Source: Alcanivorax sp.
GTDB lineage: Bacteria; Pseudomonadota; Gammaproteobacteria; Pseudomonadales; Alcanivoracaceae
DNA: 64,000 bases
Assembly (NCBI GenBank): GCA_022449455.1
Contig: JAKUPL010000011.1
Location: forward strand, 62,001 to 126,000
Reading direction: 5' to 3'
The stretch's first letter is position 1; each line of letters opens with the position of its first letter. The position numbers and the translations under genes were made by a program. Below are positions 47,486 through 55,363 of this stretch, one piece after another. The notes beneath the pieces were generated by a model that saw only the letters and a list, made by a program, of their open reading frames with translations, was not told the DNA's origin and searched no databases.

Positions 47486-48268
47486 ATGCGCAGAGTGGTG
47501 TTCAATCGTAAGGGTGGCGTGGGCAAATCCAGCATCACCGTGAATCTGGCGGCGATCAGCGCCGCCGGCGGTCGCAAGACGCTGGTGGTGGACCTGGACC
47601 CGCAGTGCAACGCCAGCCAGTATCTGCTCGGCATGCAGGCCTACGGCCACGACAGCGCCCCGACTCCCAACATCGGCACCTTTTTCTCCCAGACCCTGTC
47701 GTTCAAGCTCAAGGAAAAAGCGCCCCGGGACTACGTGCACACCACCCGTTTCGAGAACCTGTACCTACTGCCCTCCGACGCCGGCCTGGGCGAAATGGAG
47801 CACCTGCTGGAATCCAAGCACAAGATCTACAAGCTGCGCGGCCTGCTCAAGAGCCTGGGGCGGGAATTCGACGCCATCTACGTGGACACGCCGCCGGCGT
47901 TCAACTTCTACACGCTGTCCGCGCTGATCGCCGCCGAGCGGGTGCTGATCCCGTTCGACTGCGACGCCTTCTCGCGCAAGGCCCTGTACACGCTGCTGGA
48001 AAACATCCAGGAAGTGCGCGAGGACCACAACGAGGATCTGACGCTGGAAGGCATCGTGGTCAACCAGTTCCAGCCGCGCGCGCGGCTGCCCCAGGAGCTG
48101 GTGGCCTCGCTGGAGGAGGAGGGCCTGCCGATGCTGACCAACCGGCTGTCCGCCAGCGTCGCCATGCGCGAGTCCCACGAGCTGGCCACGCCGCTGATCA
48201 ACTGGAATCCGCGCCACAAGCTCACCGAGGAATACCTGGCCCTGTACCGGGAACTGGCCGCCCGCTGA
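47486..48268 (+). CDS. ParA/MinD-family ATPase (orphan)
   Basis: 260 residues from ATG 47486 (GGAGAAGAG upstream). The deviant Walker A is VFNRKGGVGKSSITVN with both Lys residues, Walker A' is VVDLDPQCNASQYL, and Walker B lies in YVDTPPAFN. These put it in the Soj/ParA class that moves cargo along the nucleoid or membrane. There is no parB, parS or minC nearby, so it is not the chromosomal parAB pair. It may position an envelope or PHA-related complex; the PhaC-like gene lies 1 kb downstream (speculative). Confidence 0.88.
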   Translation: MRRVVFNRKGGVGKSSITVNLAAISAAGGRKTLVVDLDPQCNASQYLLGMQAYGHDSAPTPNIGTFFSQTLSFKLKEKAPRDYVHTTRFENLYLLPSDAGLGEMEHLLESKHKIYKLRGLLKSLGREFDAIYVDTPPAFNFYTLSALIAAERVLIPFDCDAFSRKALYTLLENIQEVREDHNEDLTLEGIVVNQFQPRARLPQELVASLEEEGLPMLTNRLSASVAMRESHELATPLINWNPRHKLTEEYLALYRELAAR

Positions 48269-48287
48269 AGGCGCTCGCCGGATTGGT

Positions 48288-48325
48288 AAAAGCCCGCCGC
48301 TTGTACTATCTTGCGCGGGCTTTTT
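48288..48325 (+). terminator. Rho-independent terminator of parA
   Basis: AAAAGCCCGC pairs with GCGGGCTTTT across a 17-base loop and ends in TTTTT, 20 bases after the parA stop. Confidence 0.85.
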
Positions 48326-48356
48326 CATGTGGGCCGGAGTGGCCAAGAGGGACCCT

Positions 48357-49049
48357 ATGCGAACACTGCTACGGAGCGCGGCGCTCGCCGTGTTGTTGCT
48401 GCCCCTGCTCGGCCAGGCCGTGGAGCGGGCCGGCCTGCTGGACCTGGAACGCCAGCTCTGGCAAATCCGCACCAACTTCCACATGTACGGCCTGATGGAC
48501 GGTGACCGGGCCTATCAAGCCGAGCTGGACGAGAAGGTGGCGGCGGTGAGCGAGACCCTGGCCGGGTGGGGCGGGGAGGGCGAGGCACCGCCCTGGCTGG
48601 CTGACCTGCGCGGCCTGTGGGAAGGGTTCGACGCCGACCCCGCGCGTGAGCCGGCGCGCTTCGACCGGGTGCCGGTGGCGATGGCGGACCGGCTCACGGC
48701 GGTGGACGACGTGGAGGGCGGCGACTTCGACGACGTGCACGCGCTGCTGGCTCACCTGCAGGCGATTACCGCCGCCTACACCGCCATCGTCGCGGTCAAC
48801 GCCGGCCTGCCCGGCGAAGCGGAGTCCGAGGACGCCTTCCGCGCCGAGCTGGCGGCTTTCGACCAGCGTCTCGATCAGGTACAGGCACGCCACCAAGGCG
48901 AGGCGGCCCTGGCGGCGGCGCTCAAGGAAACCCGGGTGAAGTGGCAGTTCGTGCGTGGTTCGCTGGTCAAGTTCGGCGCCGACGCGGTGCCGTTCCTAGT
49001 CTACCGCTACAGCAACCGGATCGGCGCCGAGCTGGAAGGGACGATCTAG
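48357..49049 (+). CDS. Putative periplasmic protein of unknown function
   Basis: 230 residues from ATG 48357 (AAGAGGG upstream). A signal peptide (MRTLLRSAALAVLLLPLLGQA) is cleaved near residue 21. The rest is mostly helical and acidic (LDLERQLWQIRTNFHMYG; DQRLDQVQARHQGEAAL) and ends WQFVRGSLVKFGADAVPFLV. I do not recognise the family. The stop codon TAG at 49047 is made from the TA flanking the MITE-like element plus its first G. Without the insertion it would read TAA at the same place, so the protein is not truncated. Confidence 0.7.
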   Translation: MRTLLRSAALAVLLLPLLGQAVERAGLLDLERQLWQIRTNFHMYGLMDGDRAYQAELDEKVAAVSETLAGWGGEGEAPPWLADLRGLWEGFDADPAREPARFDRVPVAMADRLTAVDDVEGGDFDDVHALLAHLQAITAAYTAIVAVNAGLPGEAESEDAFRAELAAFDQRLDQVQARHQGEAALAAALKETRVKWQFVRGSLVKFGADAVPFLVYRYSNRIGAELEGTI

Positions 49050-49314
49050 GGCCTGTTCACACTACTTGCATCGCACCTGTTGCGGCTATAAATCCACCCA
49101 TCAAGGCACGAGGAGAGAAGTTTGGTCGCTCCAAATGAACGACGAGTAACGCGGAGGGGTGGATTTATAGCCGCAACCCGAAGGGCTGGCGTCCTTTTGG
49201 CCTCCAGCGTCGTTGTCGGTCGCTTATTTGGACTGACCAAACGGCGCTCCCTCCGCCTAGCTGGAGGCCAAAATGACACCCAGCAGGCGCGATGCAAGTA
49301 GTGTGAACAGGCCC
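49049..49314. mobile_element. MITE-like element with perfect terminal inverted repeats and TA flanks
   Basis: 266 bases. The ends GGGCCTGTTCACACTACTTG... and their exact reverse complement form 26-bp perfect terminal repeats (49049-49074 and 49289-49314), extended to 28 by a TA on each side (49047-49048, 49315-49316), which looks like a target duplication. Inside are more inverted pairs: 20 bp perfect at 49080-49099 / 49157-49176 and 14 bp at 49196-49209 / 49260-49273. No transposase is encoded; the 83-codon open frame through it is a shadow. TA duplication and GGGCCTGTT-type ends fit non-autonomous relatives of IS630 or some IS5-group elements; which one is not decided here. Confidence 0.82.
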
Positions 49315-50438
49315 TAATCAGCGCGGTCCGCCAGCCAGTCGGCGATCACCCGCCAGCATTGCGCCGGCGCCTTGCTGCCGGCGAACACCCCGGCATGGCC
49401 GCCCGGCGCCACTTCGAAGCGCTTCTCGCGGCTGCCCACCACCTTCAGGATCTCGCGGGCGGCGCGCACGCTGACAATACGGTCGCTGGCGCCGCCGAAG
49501 GCCAGCAGGTCCTGGGTGACATGGCCGAAATCCACCCGCCGCTCGCCGATGGTGATGCGGCCGCTGGCCAGGCTGTTGCCCAGGATCATCTTCTCGATCA
49601 CCTCGCGCACCACCGCGCCGGGGTAGTCCACCATGTCGTTGAACCACTGCCCCATGGTCATGTATTCGGTGACATAGTCCCGGTCGCCGATATTGCGCAC
49701 CAGGTCCATGTAGGACTGCACCAGCCCCGGCGGATTGGTGAGCTTGAAGCCCCAGGACAGCAGATCGGCGGGAATGTGGAACAGCTTGCTGTCCAGTGGT
49801 TCCAGGCGGAACTGGAACCAGTCGTGGATCTTCATGGCGGGGATCGCCGCCAGGCTGAACACCTTGCCGAACGGCCCGCTCTTATGGAAATTCACCGGGC
49901 TGGCGATGGTCGCCAGGCTGTTCACCGGCGCCTGCGGGTGGCCGCCCAGGTACAGCAGGCACAGCAGGCCACCCATGCAGTAGCCGAGCAGATTGACCCG
50001 CTCGCTGCCGCTGGCCCGGCGCACCGCGTCCACCGCGTCGGGCAGCCAGCGGTTCACGTAAGTGTCCAGATCCAGCTCGCGGTTGGCCTGGGACGGCTGG
50101 CCCCAGTCGATCAAATAGACATCGTGGCCGCGCGCCATCAGGTAGCGCACCATGGAGCGGTTCGGCATCAGATCGAAGGTCCAACAGCGAATTCCCAGGG
50201 CCGGCACCAGGATCAGCGGCACCCGGTGCTTGTCGCGACGCACCGGCACCGGCTCCTCGCCCACCGCGATGCTGGCCATGGGCGGCAGGCTGTAGTGACG
50301 CACCGCCATGATGCCGTCGCGGTGAATCACTTCCCAGGGGGTCTTGTCGGTCTGGATAAAACGCCGCGGGTGCCGGCGCCGCTCCACCATGTGACCGAGC
50401 GCGCGGGCGGATCGTTTCAGGGACGGGCGTGAAGCCAT
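49314..50438 (-). CDS. phaC: PhaC-like poly(3-hydroxyalkanoate) synthase, class III type
   Basis: 374 residues from ATG 50438 (MASRPSLKRSAR). Alpha/beta hydrolase with the PHA-synthase lipase-like box GYCMGG (nucleophile Cys), the Asp in FGGASDRIV and the His in PGGHAGVFAG. The N-terminal PVRRDKHRVPLILVPALGI and LIDWGQPSQANRELDLDTYV match class III synthases (about 355 residues). A class III enzyme would need PhaE, which is not adjacent, so activity on hydroxyacyl-CoA is likely but not certain; a PhaC-like hydrolase is the alternative. The stop codon overlaps the end of the MITE-like element. It is divergent from two thioesterase genes. Confidence 0.82.
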   Translation of the reverse strand: MASRPSLKRSARALGHMVERRRHPRRFIQTDKTPWEVIHRDGIMAVRHYSLPPMASIAVGEEPVPVRRDKHRVPLILVPALGIRCWTFDLMPNRSMVRYLMARGHDVYLIDWGQPSQANRELDLDTYVNRWLPDAVDAVRRASGSERVNLLGYCMGGLLCLLYLGGHPQAPVNSLATIASPVNFHKSGPFGKVFSLAAIPAMKIHDWFQFRLEPLDSKLFHIPADLLSWGFKLTNPPGLVQSYMDLVRNIGDRDYVTEYMTMGQWFNDMVDYPGAVVREVIEKMILGNSLASGRITIGERRVDFGHVTQDLLAFGGASDRIVSVRAAREILKVVGSREKRFEVAPGGHAGVFAGSKAPAQCWRVIADWLADRAD

Positions 50439-50529
50439 GCATCCTCGCCAATTGAACGTGTGCGGAATTGAAGGTGTACAGACAAGGCGGTAATCTTGCC
50501 GTGCCCGCAATAACGGAGCATTGGCCGCC

Positions 50530-51000
50530 GTGACGGATTCCAACATCCCCTACACCCGAATGGACGTTTGCAACCGCTCCCTGGAGACGGTAAAGCATTC
50601 CCGCAACCTGGGCATGGAAGTGCTCAGCGCCGAGGAGGAGGGCGTGCGCGTGCGCCTGCCCTGGCGCGAGGACCTGGTCGGCAACCCGGACACCGGGGTG
50701 CTGCACGGTGGCGCCATCTTCGCGATGATGGATCAGGCCGGCGGCATGGCCAACAGCTGCCGCCTGTACCCCAACTTCGAGATCACGCCGACCATCGACT
50801 TCCGCGTCGACCATCTGCACGCGCCCACCCCGGGCAAGGCGGTGGTGTGCCACGCCACCTGCTACCGGCTCACCGACCACGTCACCTTCGTGCGACTCAC
50901 CACCTGGGAAGAGGGCAAGGAAGAGGGCGAGCCGGTGGCCACCGCCCTGGCCACCTACACACGCATGAAAATCGACAAGAACGGCCGGGTGGTGTCCTGA
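50530..51000 (+). CDS. PaaI-type hot-dog thioesterase 1
   Basis: 156 residues from GTG 50530, with GGAG 11 bases upstream; a TTG at 50521 is an alternative. Single hot-dog domain with the PaaI-type signature TGVLHGGAIFAMMDQAGG and the second strand motif PTIDFRVDHLHAPTPG. Such enzymes hydrolyse acyl-CoA or aromatic acyl-CoA thioesters. It overlaps the next, related gene by one base and probably forms a pair with it. It starts about 90 bases from the divergent PhaC-like gene. Confidence 0.85.
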   Translation: MTDSNIPYTRMDVCNRSLETVKHSRNLGMEVLSAEEEGVRVRLPWREDLVGNPDTGVLHGGAIFAMMDQAGGMANSCRLYPNFEITPTIDFRVDHLHAPTPGKAVVCHATCYRLTDHVTFVRLTTWEEGKEEGEPVATALATYTRMKIDKNGRVVS

Positions 51001-51452
51001 TGACGGAAAGTCTCAAAGCGCTGATCAAGGCCTGCCGGCAGGGCAAGGCCGATTACCAGGACCTGATGGACCGGGTGCCCTATGCCCGGTTCCTGGGCAT
51101 CGAGCTGCGGGTGCAGGGGGAGGAGCTCACCTTTATCCTGCCCAAGAATCCGGAGAACATCGGCAACCCCACGCTGCCGGCCTTGCACGGCGGCGCCGTG
51201 GCCGGGTTCATGGAGCAGGCGGCGATCATCTTCATCCTGCTGGAGATGGGCGAGCCCAAGGTGCCCAAGACCATCGATTTCACCATCGACTATCTCCGTG
51301 CGGGGCTGTTCCGGGACACCTTCGCGGAATGCCGCATTACCCGTCTCGGCCGGCGCATCGCCAATGTGCACATCAGCGCCTGGCAGAAACGCCGGGAAGA
51401 GCCGATCACCATCGCCCGGGCCCATTTTCTGCTCTCCGAAGAGAACAACTGA
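51000..51452 (+). CDS. PaaI-type hot-dog thioesterase 2
   Basis: 150 residues. The ATG at 51000 overlaps the previous stop (TGATGA), so translation is coupled. It is also one hot-dog domain: LPALHGGAVAGFMEQAAI corresponds to the catalytic region of its neighbour and PKTIDFTIDYLRAG to its second motif. Overall identity with the first protein is low. An adjacent pair of single-domain hot-dog proteins may form a hetero-oligomer, as in some acyl-CoA thioesterases (inference). Confidence 0.85.
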   Translation: MTESLKALIKACRQGKADYQDLMDRVPYARFLGIELRVQGEELTFILPKNPENIGNPTLPALHGGAVAGFMEQAAIIFILLEMGEPKVPKTIDFTIDYLRAGLFRDTFAECRITRLGRRIANVHISAWQKRREEPITIARAHFLLSEENN

Positions 51453-51497
51453 CTTCGAGAAAGTGGCTTAACTTTAATTATTAACTCTTTGATTTAT

Positions 51498-51512
51498 GGG
51501 CCTTAAAGGCCC
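51498..51512. promoter_or_regulatory. Palindrome before the MFS gene
   Basis: GGGCCTTAAAGGCCC, two 7-base arms around a single base, 15 bases before the GTG start. The 30 bases upstream are unusually AT-rich for this genome (TTAACTTTAATTATTAACT). It could be an operator or a short leader hairpin. Confidence 0.4.
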
Positions 51513-51527
51513 GCTCAGGAGACCGCC

Positions 51528-52775
51528 GTGCCGCGCCCGCTGACCCCCACGCTCGCCCCGGGCCTCACCCAGGCCCTGCTGCTGGGCGCGGTGGGCGTCA
51601 CCGCCCTGGGCCAGACCCTGGTCTTCATTCTGCTGCCTTCCCTGGGCCGCGCCGCCGGTCTGGCGGAGGTGCAGGTGGGGCTGATCATCAGTTGCTCGTC
51701 CCTGGCCTTCGCCCTGGCCAGCCCGATCTGGGGCTACCTGAGCGAACTGCACGGGCGCCGGCCGGTGCTGATCATCGGCCTCAGCGGCTATGCCCTCGGT
51801 ACCCTGGTGTTCGGCATCATCTTCCATCTCGGTCTGAACCAGGTCCTGCTGGGCGGCGCTCTGCTCACTCTGCTGGTGGTGGCGCGCATGGCTCAGGCCC
51901 TGATCATGGCCGCCACGCCGCCGTCGGCGGCGGCCTACACCGCCGACATCACCACCCCCGAGGCGCGCACCCGGGGCATGGCGCGCATCGGCGCCGCCAA
52001 CAACCTGGGCACGGTGCTGGGGCCGGGCGTGGGCGGCATGCTGGCCGCCGTGTCCCTGGTGCTGCCGTTGTATCTGGTGGCCGCTCTGGTGGGCCTGATG
52101 GCGCTCACCGTGCTGCTGTTCCTGCCGCCGTCGCCGTATCGGGGGCAGCCCGCGGACCAGCGGGTGCGGGCGGTGCTGGCCACCGGCCTGCGTGCCTACG
52201 GCGACCGTCGCTTCCGCGATCTGCTGGTCACCGGCGTGGTGCTGTTCATGTGCCTGGCGCTGATCCAGCAGACCCTCGGTTTTCTGTTCCAGGACGCCCT
52301 GCACATGAGCCCGGCGGAGGCCGCCGGTGCCCTCGGCACCACCATGATGGCGGCGGCGGTGACCTCGCTGCTGGGGCAGTTACTGGTGGTGCAGTGGCTG
52401 CGCGCGCCGGCCCTGGTGCTGCTGGCGGTGGCGGTACCGGCCATCGGTATCGGCGCCGGCCTGCTGTGGGTGTTCGACAACCGCATCGGCATGACCGCGG
52501 CGGTGATGCTGGTGGGGCTGGGCATCGGCTTCGGCATGCCGGCGATCATGGCCCTGGCCAGCCTGCGGGTGTCCAGCGAGGAGCAGGGGCGGGTGGCCGG
52601 CCTGGCCAGTGCCTGTCCGTCGTTGGGGTTCGTATTGGGGCCGTTGGTGGGGACCAGTCTGTACGCGGTGGACCACCGCTTTCCTTACATGTTGGTGGTG
52701 GCGTTGATGATTCCGCTGGCGGTGTTGGTGTGGCGGCTGCGGGATAAAGCAAAGACGATGAAGGAAGCAGGATGA
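51528..52775 (+). CDS. MFS transporter (TCR/Tet-like drug efflux)
   Basis: 415 residues from GTG 51528 (CAGGAGA upstream). About 12 transmembrane spans. The loop 2-3 motif A reads GYLSELHGRRPVLII, and the TM5 motif C-like stretch is NNLGTVLGPGVGGML. Both are marks of the TetA-like 12-TM proton antiporters. The substrate is unknown. It is the third gene after the thioesterases but 75 bases away with an AT-rich spacer, so it may have its own promoter. The C-terminal residues (MKEAG) are encoded by heptamer array C. Confidence 0.86.
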   Translation: MPRPLTPTLAPGLTQALLLGAVGVTALGQTLVFILLPSLGRAAGLAEVQVGLIISCSSLAFALASPIWGYLSELHGRRPVLIIGLSGYALGTLVFGIIFHLGLNQVLLGGALLTLLVVARMAQALIMAATPPSAAAYTADITTPEARTRGMARIGAANNLGTVLGPGVGGMLAAVSLVLPLYLVAALVGLMALTVLLFLPPSPYRGQPADQRVRAVLATGLRAYGDRRFRDLLVTGVVLFMCLALIQQTLGFLFQDALHMSPAEAAGALGTTMMAAAVTSLLGQLLVVQWLRAPALVLLAVAVPAIGIGAGLLWVFDNRIGMTAAVMLVGLGIGFGMPAIMALASLRVSSEEQGRVAGLASACPSLGFVLGPLVGTSLYAVDHRFPYMLVVALMIPLAVLVWRLRDKAKTMKEAG

Positions 52776-52828
52776 AGGATACAGGGAAGGCCTGAAGCCC
52801 CTTCACCCTGTATCCTGCATCTTGTATC
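52757..52828. repeat. Inverted heptamer-repeat array between convergent genes (locus C)
   Basis: Four 7-mers GATGAAG, GAAGCAG, GATGAAG, GATACAG (52757-52784) face three in inverted orientation, CTGTATC, CTGCATC, TTGTATC (52808-52828). The loop contains GGAAGGCCTGAAGCCCCTTC. The first 19 bases are coding and include the TGA stop of the MFS gene (52773-52775). The right end is five bases from the stop of the OmpA-type gene. It shares its 7-mers with locus B. Confidence 0.85.
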
Positions 52829-52833
52829 GGTTT

Positions 52834-53499
52834 TTAGCCCTCGTACGGAATCAACGTCAGTTCCACGCGACGGTTCTGCTGGCGGCCATTGGCGGTGCCG
52901 TTGTCGGCCACCGGCTGGGTCTCGCCGAAGCCCACCGTGTCGATGCGCACGGCCTGCACGCCATAGCCCTGCAGCACCTGAGCCACGGCCTGGGCGCGCT
53001 GCTGGGAGAGCAGCAGGTTGTAGCGGTCGCCACCGGTGCTGTCGGTGTGGCCGGCCACCTGGATCATGGTGGATTTGTACTCTTTCAGCACCTCGGACAC
53101 GGAATCCAGCACCGGGCGGAAGTTGCCCTGCACCTCGGTGGAATCGGTGGCGAAGGTGATGTTGCCGGGCATGTTCAGGATGATGCGGTCGCCGTTCCGG
53201 GTCACGGACACACCGGTCCCTTCCAGCTTCTGGCGCAGCTTGGCTTCCTGCACGTCCATGTAATAGCCCACGCCACCGCCGGCGATGGCGCCGATACCGG
53301 CCCCGGCCAGGGCCCGTTCCTTACGCTCCTTGGCGCTGTCGGACGTGGCGATGCCGATCAACGCACCGCTGACCGCGCCGATGGCGGCGCCGGTGCCGGC
53401 CTTCGAGGTCTGCTTCTCACCGGTGTACGGATTGATGGTGCTGCAGCCGGCCAGCGTCACTGCCCCCGCCAGCATCAGACTTCCCGCAAGACGTTTCAT
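52834..53499 (-). CDS. OmpA-family lipoprotein with glycine zipper (YiaD-like)
   Basis: 221 residues. Lipoprotein signal ending in LAGC (Cys19). A glycine-zipper segment (about 34-80: GTGAAIGAVSGALIGIA and LAGAGIGAIAGGGVGY) is followed by a C-terminal OmpA peptidoglycan-binding domain (about 110-220). This has VAGHTDSTGGDRYNLLLSQQ, then RAQAVAQVL and NRRVELTLIP. It would anchor the outer membrane to peptidoglycan. Good ATG at 53499 with AAGGAGC upstream. It is a single-gene unit. Confidence 0.93.
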   Translation of the reverse strand: MKRLAGSLMLAGAVTLAGCSTINPYTGEKQTSKAGTGAAIGAVSGALIGIATSDSAKERKERALAGAGIGAIAGGGVGYYMDVQEAKLRQKLEGTGVSVTRNGDRIILNMPGNITFATDSTEVQGNFRPVLDSVSEVLKEYKSTMIQVAGHTDSTGGDRYNLLLSQQRAQAVAQVLQGYGVQAVRIDTVGFGETQPVADNGTANGRQQNRRVELTLIPYEG

Positions 53500-53613
53500 T
53501 GTTGCTCCTTATATCCATTCGGGTGCGTTCGCCTCACCTTAGCCCAGCGAACGGTGGAAACCATAGTGAGCCGGTAAAAATCGGTAAAGTCGCGTACTAG
53601 TGAATAGCGACCG

Positions 53614-53633
53614 CCGTCACGATGTCGTGACGG
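53614..53633. promoter_or_regulatory. Palindrome upstream of the AGPS-like operon
   Basis: CCGTCACGA-TG-TCGTGACGG, 9-base perfect arms around TG. It lies in the 265-base divergent spacer, 131 bases before the ATG at 53765. It is a plausible binding site for a dimeric regulator of the glycerolipid-type operon or of the OmpA-type lipoprotein; no regulator gene is adjacent. Confidence 0.5.
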
Positions 53634-53764
53634 TAAGGCCGGGCCGGTGATTGTCCGAAATGGTCCACTCCTGTCCGTCAGGGCCAGTGAAAGGCGGGGC
53701 GCCGCCGGCTACCATGCTCTGATTCATGTAGTAACGGGTTGAGACCTCACGGGGAGAACGGAGC

Positions 53765-55360
53765 ATGCGACGCTGGAACGGCTGGGGCGACAGCGCCAAC
53801 GATTATCCGCTGAAACCGGCCGGGGTGGCCTTTCTAAAGGGGACCCTGGGGCCGGGCCGGCCGCTGCCGGACGCCAGCCTGGAGTCGGTGTTGGCGCGGG
53901 TGCCGGCCAGCCGGCTGGCGGCCCATCCGCTGATCGACACCGACGCGGAGACCCGTCTGCGCCACGCCCGTGGCCAGAGCCTGGGTGACTGGCTGGCGAT
54001 GCGCTCCGGGGACTTCCAGGTGTTCCCCGACGGCGTGGCGTTTCCGGAAAACGGCGAGCAGGTGCGCGCGCTGCTGGACTGGTGCCAGGCCGAGGAAGTG
54101 CGGCTGATTCCCTACGGCGGCGGCACCTCGGTGGCCGGGCACATCAACCCGTCCGCCGGCGAGCGGCCGGTGCTGACGCTGAGCCTGGCGAAAATGAACC
54201 GCCTGCTGGCCCTGGACGAGGACAGCCGGCTGGCCACCTTCGGCGCCGGCACGCCGGGCCCGGAGGTGGAGCGTCAACTGGCCGAGCGCGGCTACCGGCT
54301 CGGTCACTATCCTCAGTCCTGGGAGCTCTCCACCCTGGGCGGCTGGGTGGCGAGCCGCTCCAGCGGCCAGCAATCGCTGGCCTACGGCCGCATCGAGCAG
54401 CTGTTCGCCGGCGGGCGGGTGGAGACGCCCCGGGGGACGCTGGAGCTGCCGACCATTCCGGCGTCATCCGCCGGGCCGGATCTGCGCGAGCTGGTGATGG
54501 GCTCGGAGGGGCGCCTGGGGGTGATCACCGAGGTCAAGGTGCGGGTCAGCGCGGCGCCCCGGGACGAACAGTTCCACGTGGCCTTCATGCCGGACTGGCC
54601 GAGCGCCGTGGCGCTGGCGCGGCGGCTGGTGCAGGAGCGCGTGCCGCTGTCCATGGTGCGCGTCTCCAACCCGGAGGAAACCCGCACCCAGCTGACCCTG
54701 GCCGGTCACGAGCGGCTGGTGGCGGCGCTGCACCGTTACCTGGCCTGGCGCGGCCAGCCCCTGGACGGCAAATGCATGGTCACCTTCGGGGTCACCGGCG
54801 ACCGGCGCCATTGCCGCCATGCGCTGGCCGAGGCGCGCCGCTATCTGCGCGCCGCCGGCGGCGTCACCACCGGACGCGCGCTGGGCCGCAAATGGCAGGA
54901 GGCGCGCTTCCGCTCGCCCTACCTGCGGCACGGCCTGTGGGAGCAGGGCTACGCGGTGGACACCCTGGAGACCTGCGTGGACTGGGCGCGGGTGCCGCAA
55001 ACCGTGGCCGCCATCGAACAGGCCCTGCGCGACCAGGCCGGGGAGGGCGAGCGTGCCCACGTTTTCACGCACCTGTCGCATTTGTATGCGCAGGGTTCCA
55101 GTATCTATACCACCTATGTGTTCCGCTGCTCGGACGATTATGAAACCACCCGGCAGCGCTGGTGGGCCATGAAAAGCGCGGCCAGCGATGCCATCGTGGA
55201 ACACGGCGGCACCATCAGCCACCAACACGGGGTGGGGCGCGACCACGCCCCCTGGCTGGAGCACGAGAAAGGCGCGCAGGGCCTGGAGGCGCTGCGTGGC
55301 CTGTTCACACATTTCGACCCGCAAGGGCGGCTCAACCCGGGCTGCCTGCTGGAGGACTGA
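53765..55360 (+). CDS. FAD-dependent oxidase-fold protein, alkyl-DHAP synthase (AGPS)-like
   Basis: 531 residues. Opening RRWNGWGD and the PCMH FAD-binding domain (IPYGGGTSVAGHI; STLGGWVASRSSGQQSLAYG with GRIE) match alkyldihydroxyacetonephosphate synthase. The C-terminal active-site segment of AGPS is SHHHGVG; here it reads SHQHGVGRDHAPWL, with the middle His replaced by Gln. AGPS swaps the acyl chain of acyl-DHAP for a fatty alcohol to form ether lipids. No peroxisomal signal is expected in bacteria. It leads an operon with glpD (3 bases) and an FGGY kinase (4-base overlap), so glycerol-3-phosphate/DHAP chemistry is a reasonable reading. Actual alkyl transfer is unproven. Confidence 0.82.
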   Translation: MRRWNGWGDSANDYPLKPAGVAFLKGTLGPGRPLPDASLESVLARVPASRLAAHPLIDTDAETRLRHARGQSLGDWLAMRSGDFQVFPDGVAFPENGEQVRALLDWCQAEEVRLIPYGGGTSVAGHINPSAGERPVLTLSLAKMNRLLALDEDSRLATFGAGTPGPEVERQLAERGYRLGHYPQSWELSTLGGWVASRSSGQQSLAYGRIEQLFAGGRVETPRGTLELPTIPASSAGPDLRELVMGSEGRLGVITEVKVRVSAAPRDEQFHVAFMPDWPSAVALARRLVQERVPLSMVRVSNPEETRTQLTLAGHERLVAALHRYLAWRGQPLDGKCMVTFGVTGDRRHCRHALAEARRYLRAAGGVTTGRALGRKWQEARFRSPYLRHGLWEQGYAVDTLETCVDWARVPQTVAAIEQALRDQAGEGERAHVFTHLSHLYAQGSSIYTTYVFRCSDDYETTRQRWWAMKSAASDAIVEHGGTISHQHGVGRDHAPWLEHEKGAQGLEALRGLFTHFDPQGRLNPGCLLED

Positions 55361-55363
55361 CAC

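Noticed and set aside
49046-49297. An 83-codon gene inside the MITE-like element
   Set aside because: It is an open frame across inverted repeats with no ribosome site and no transposase motif.
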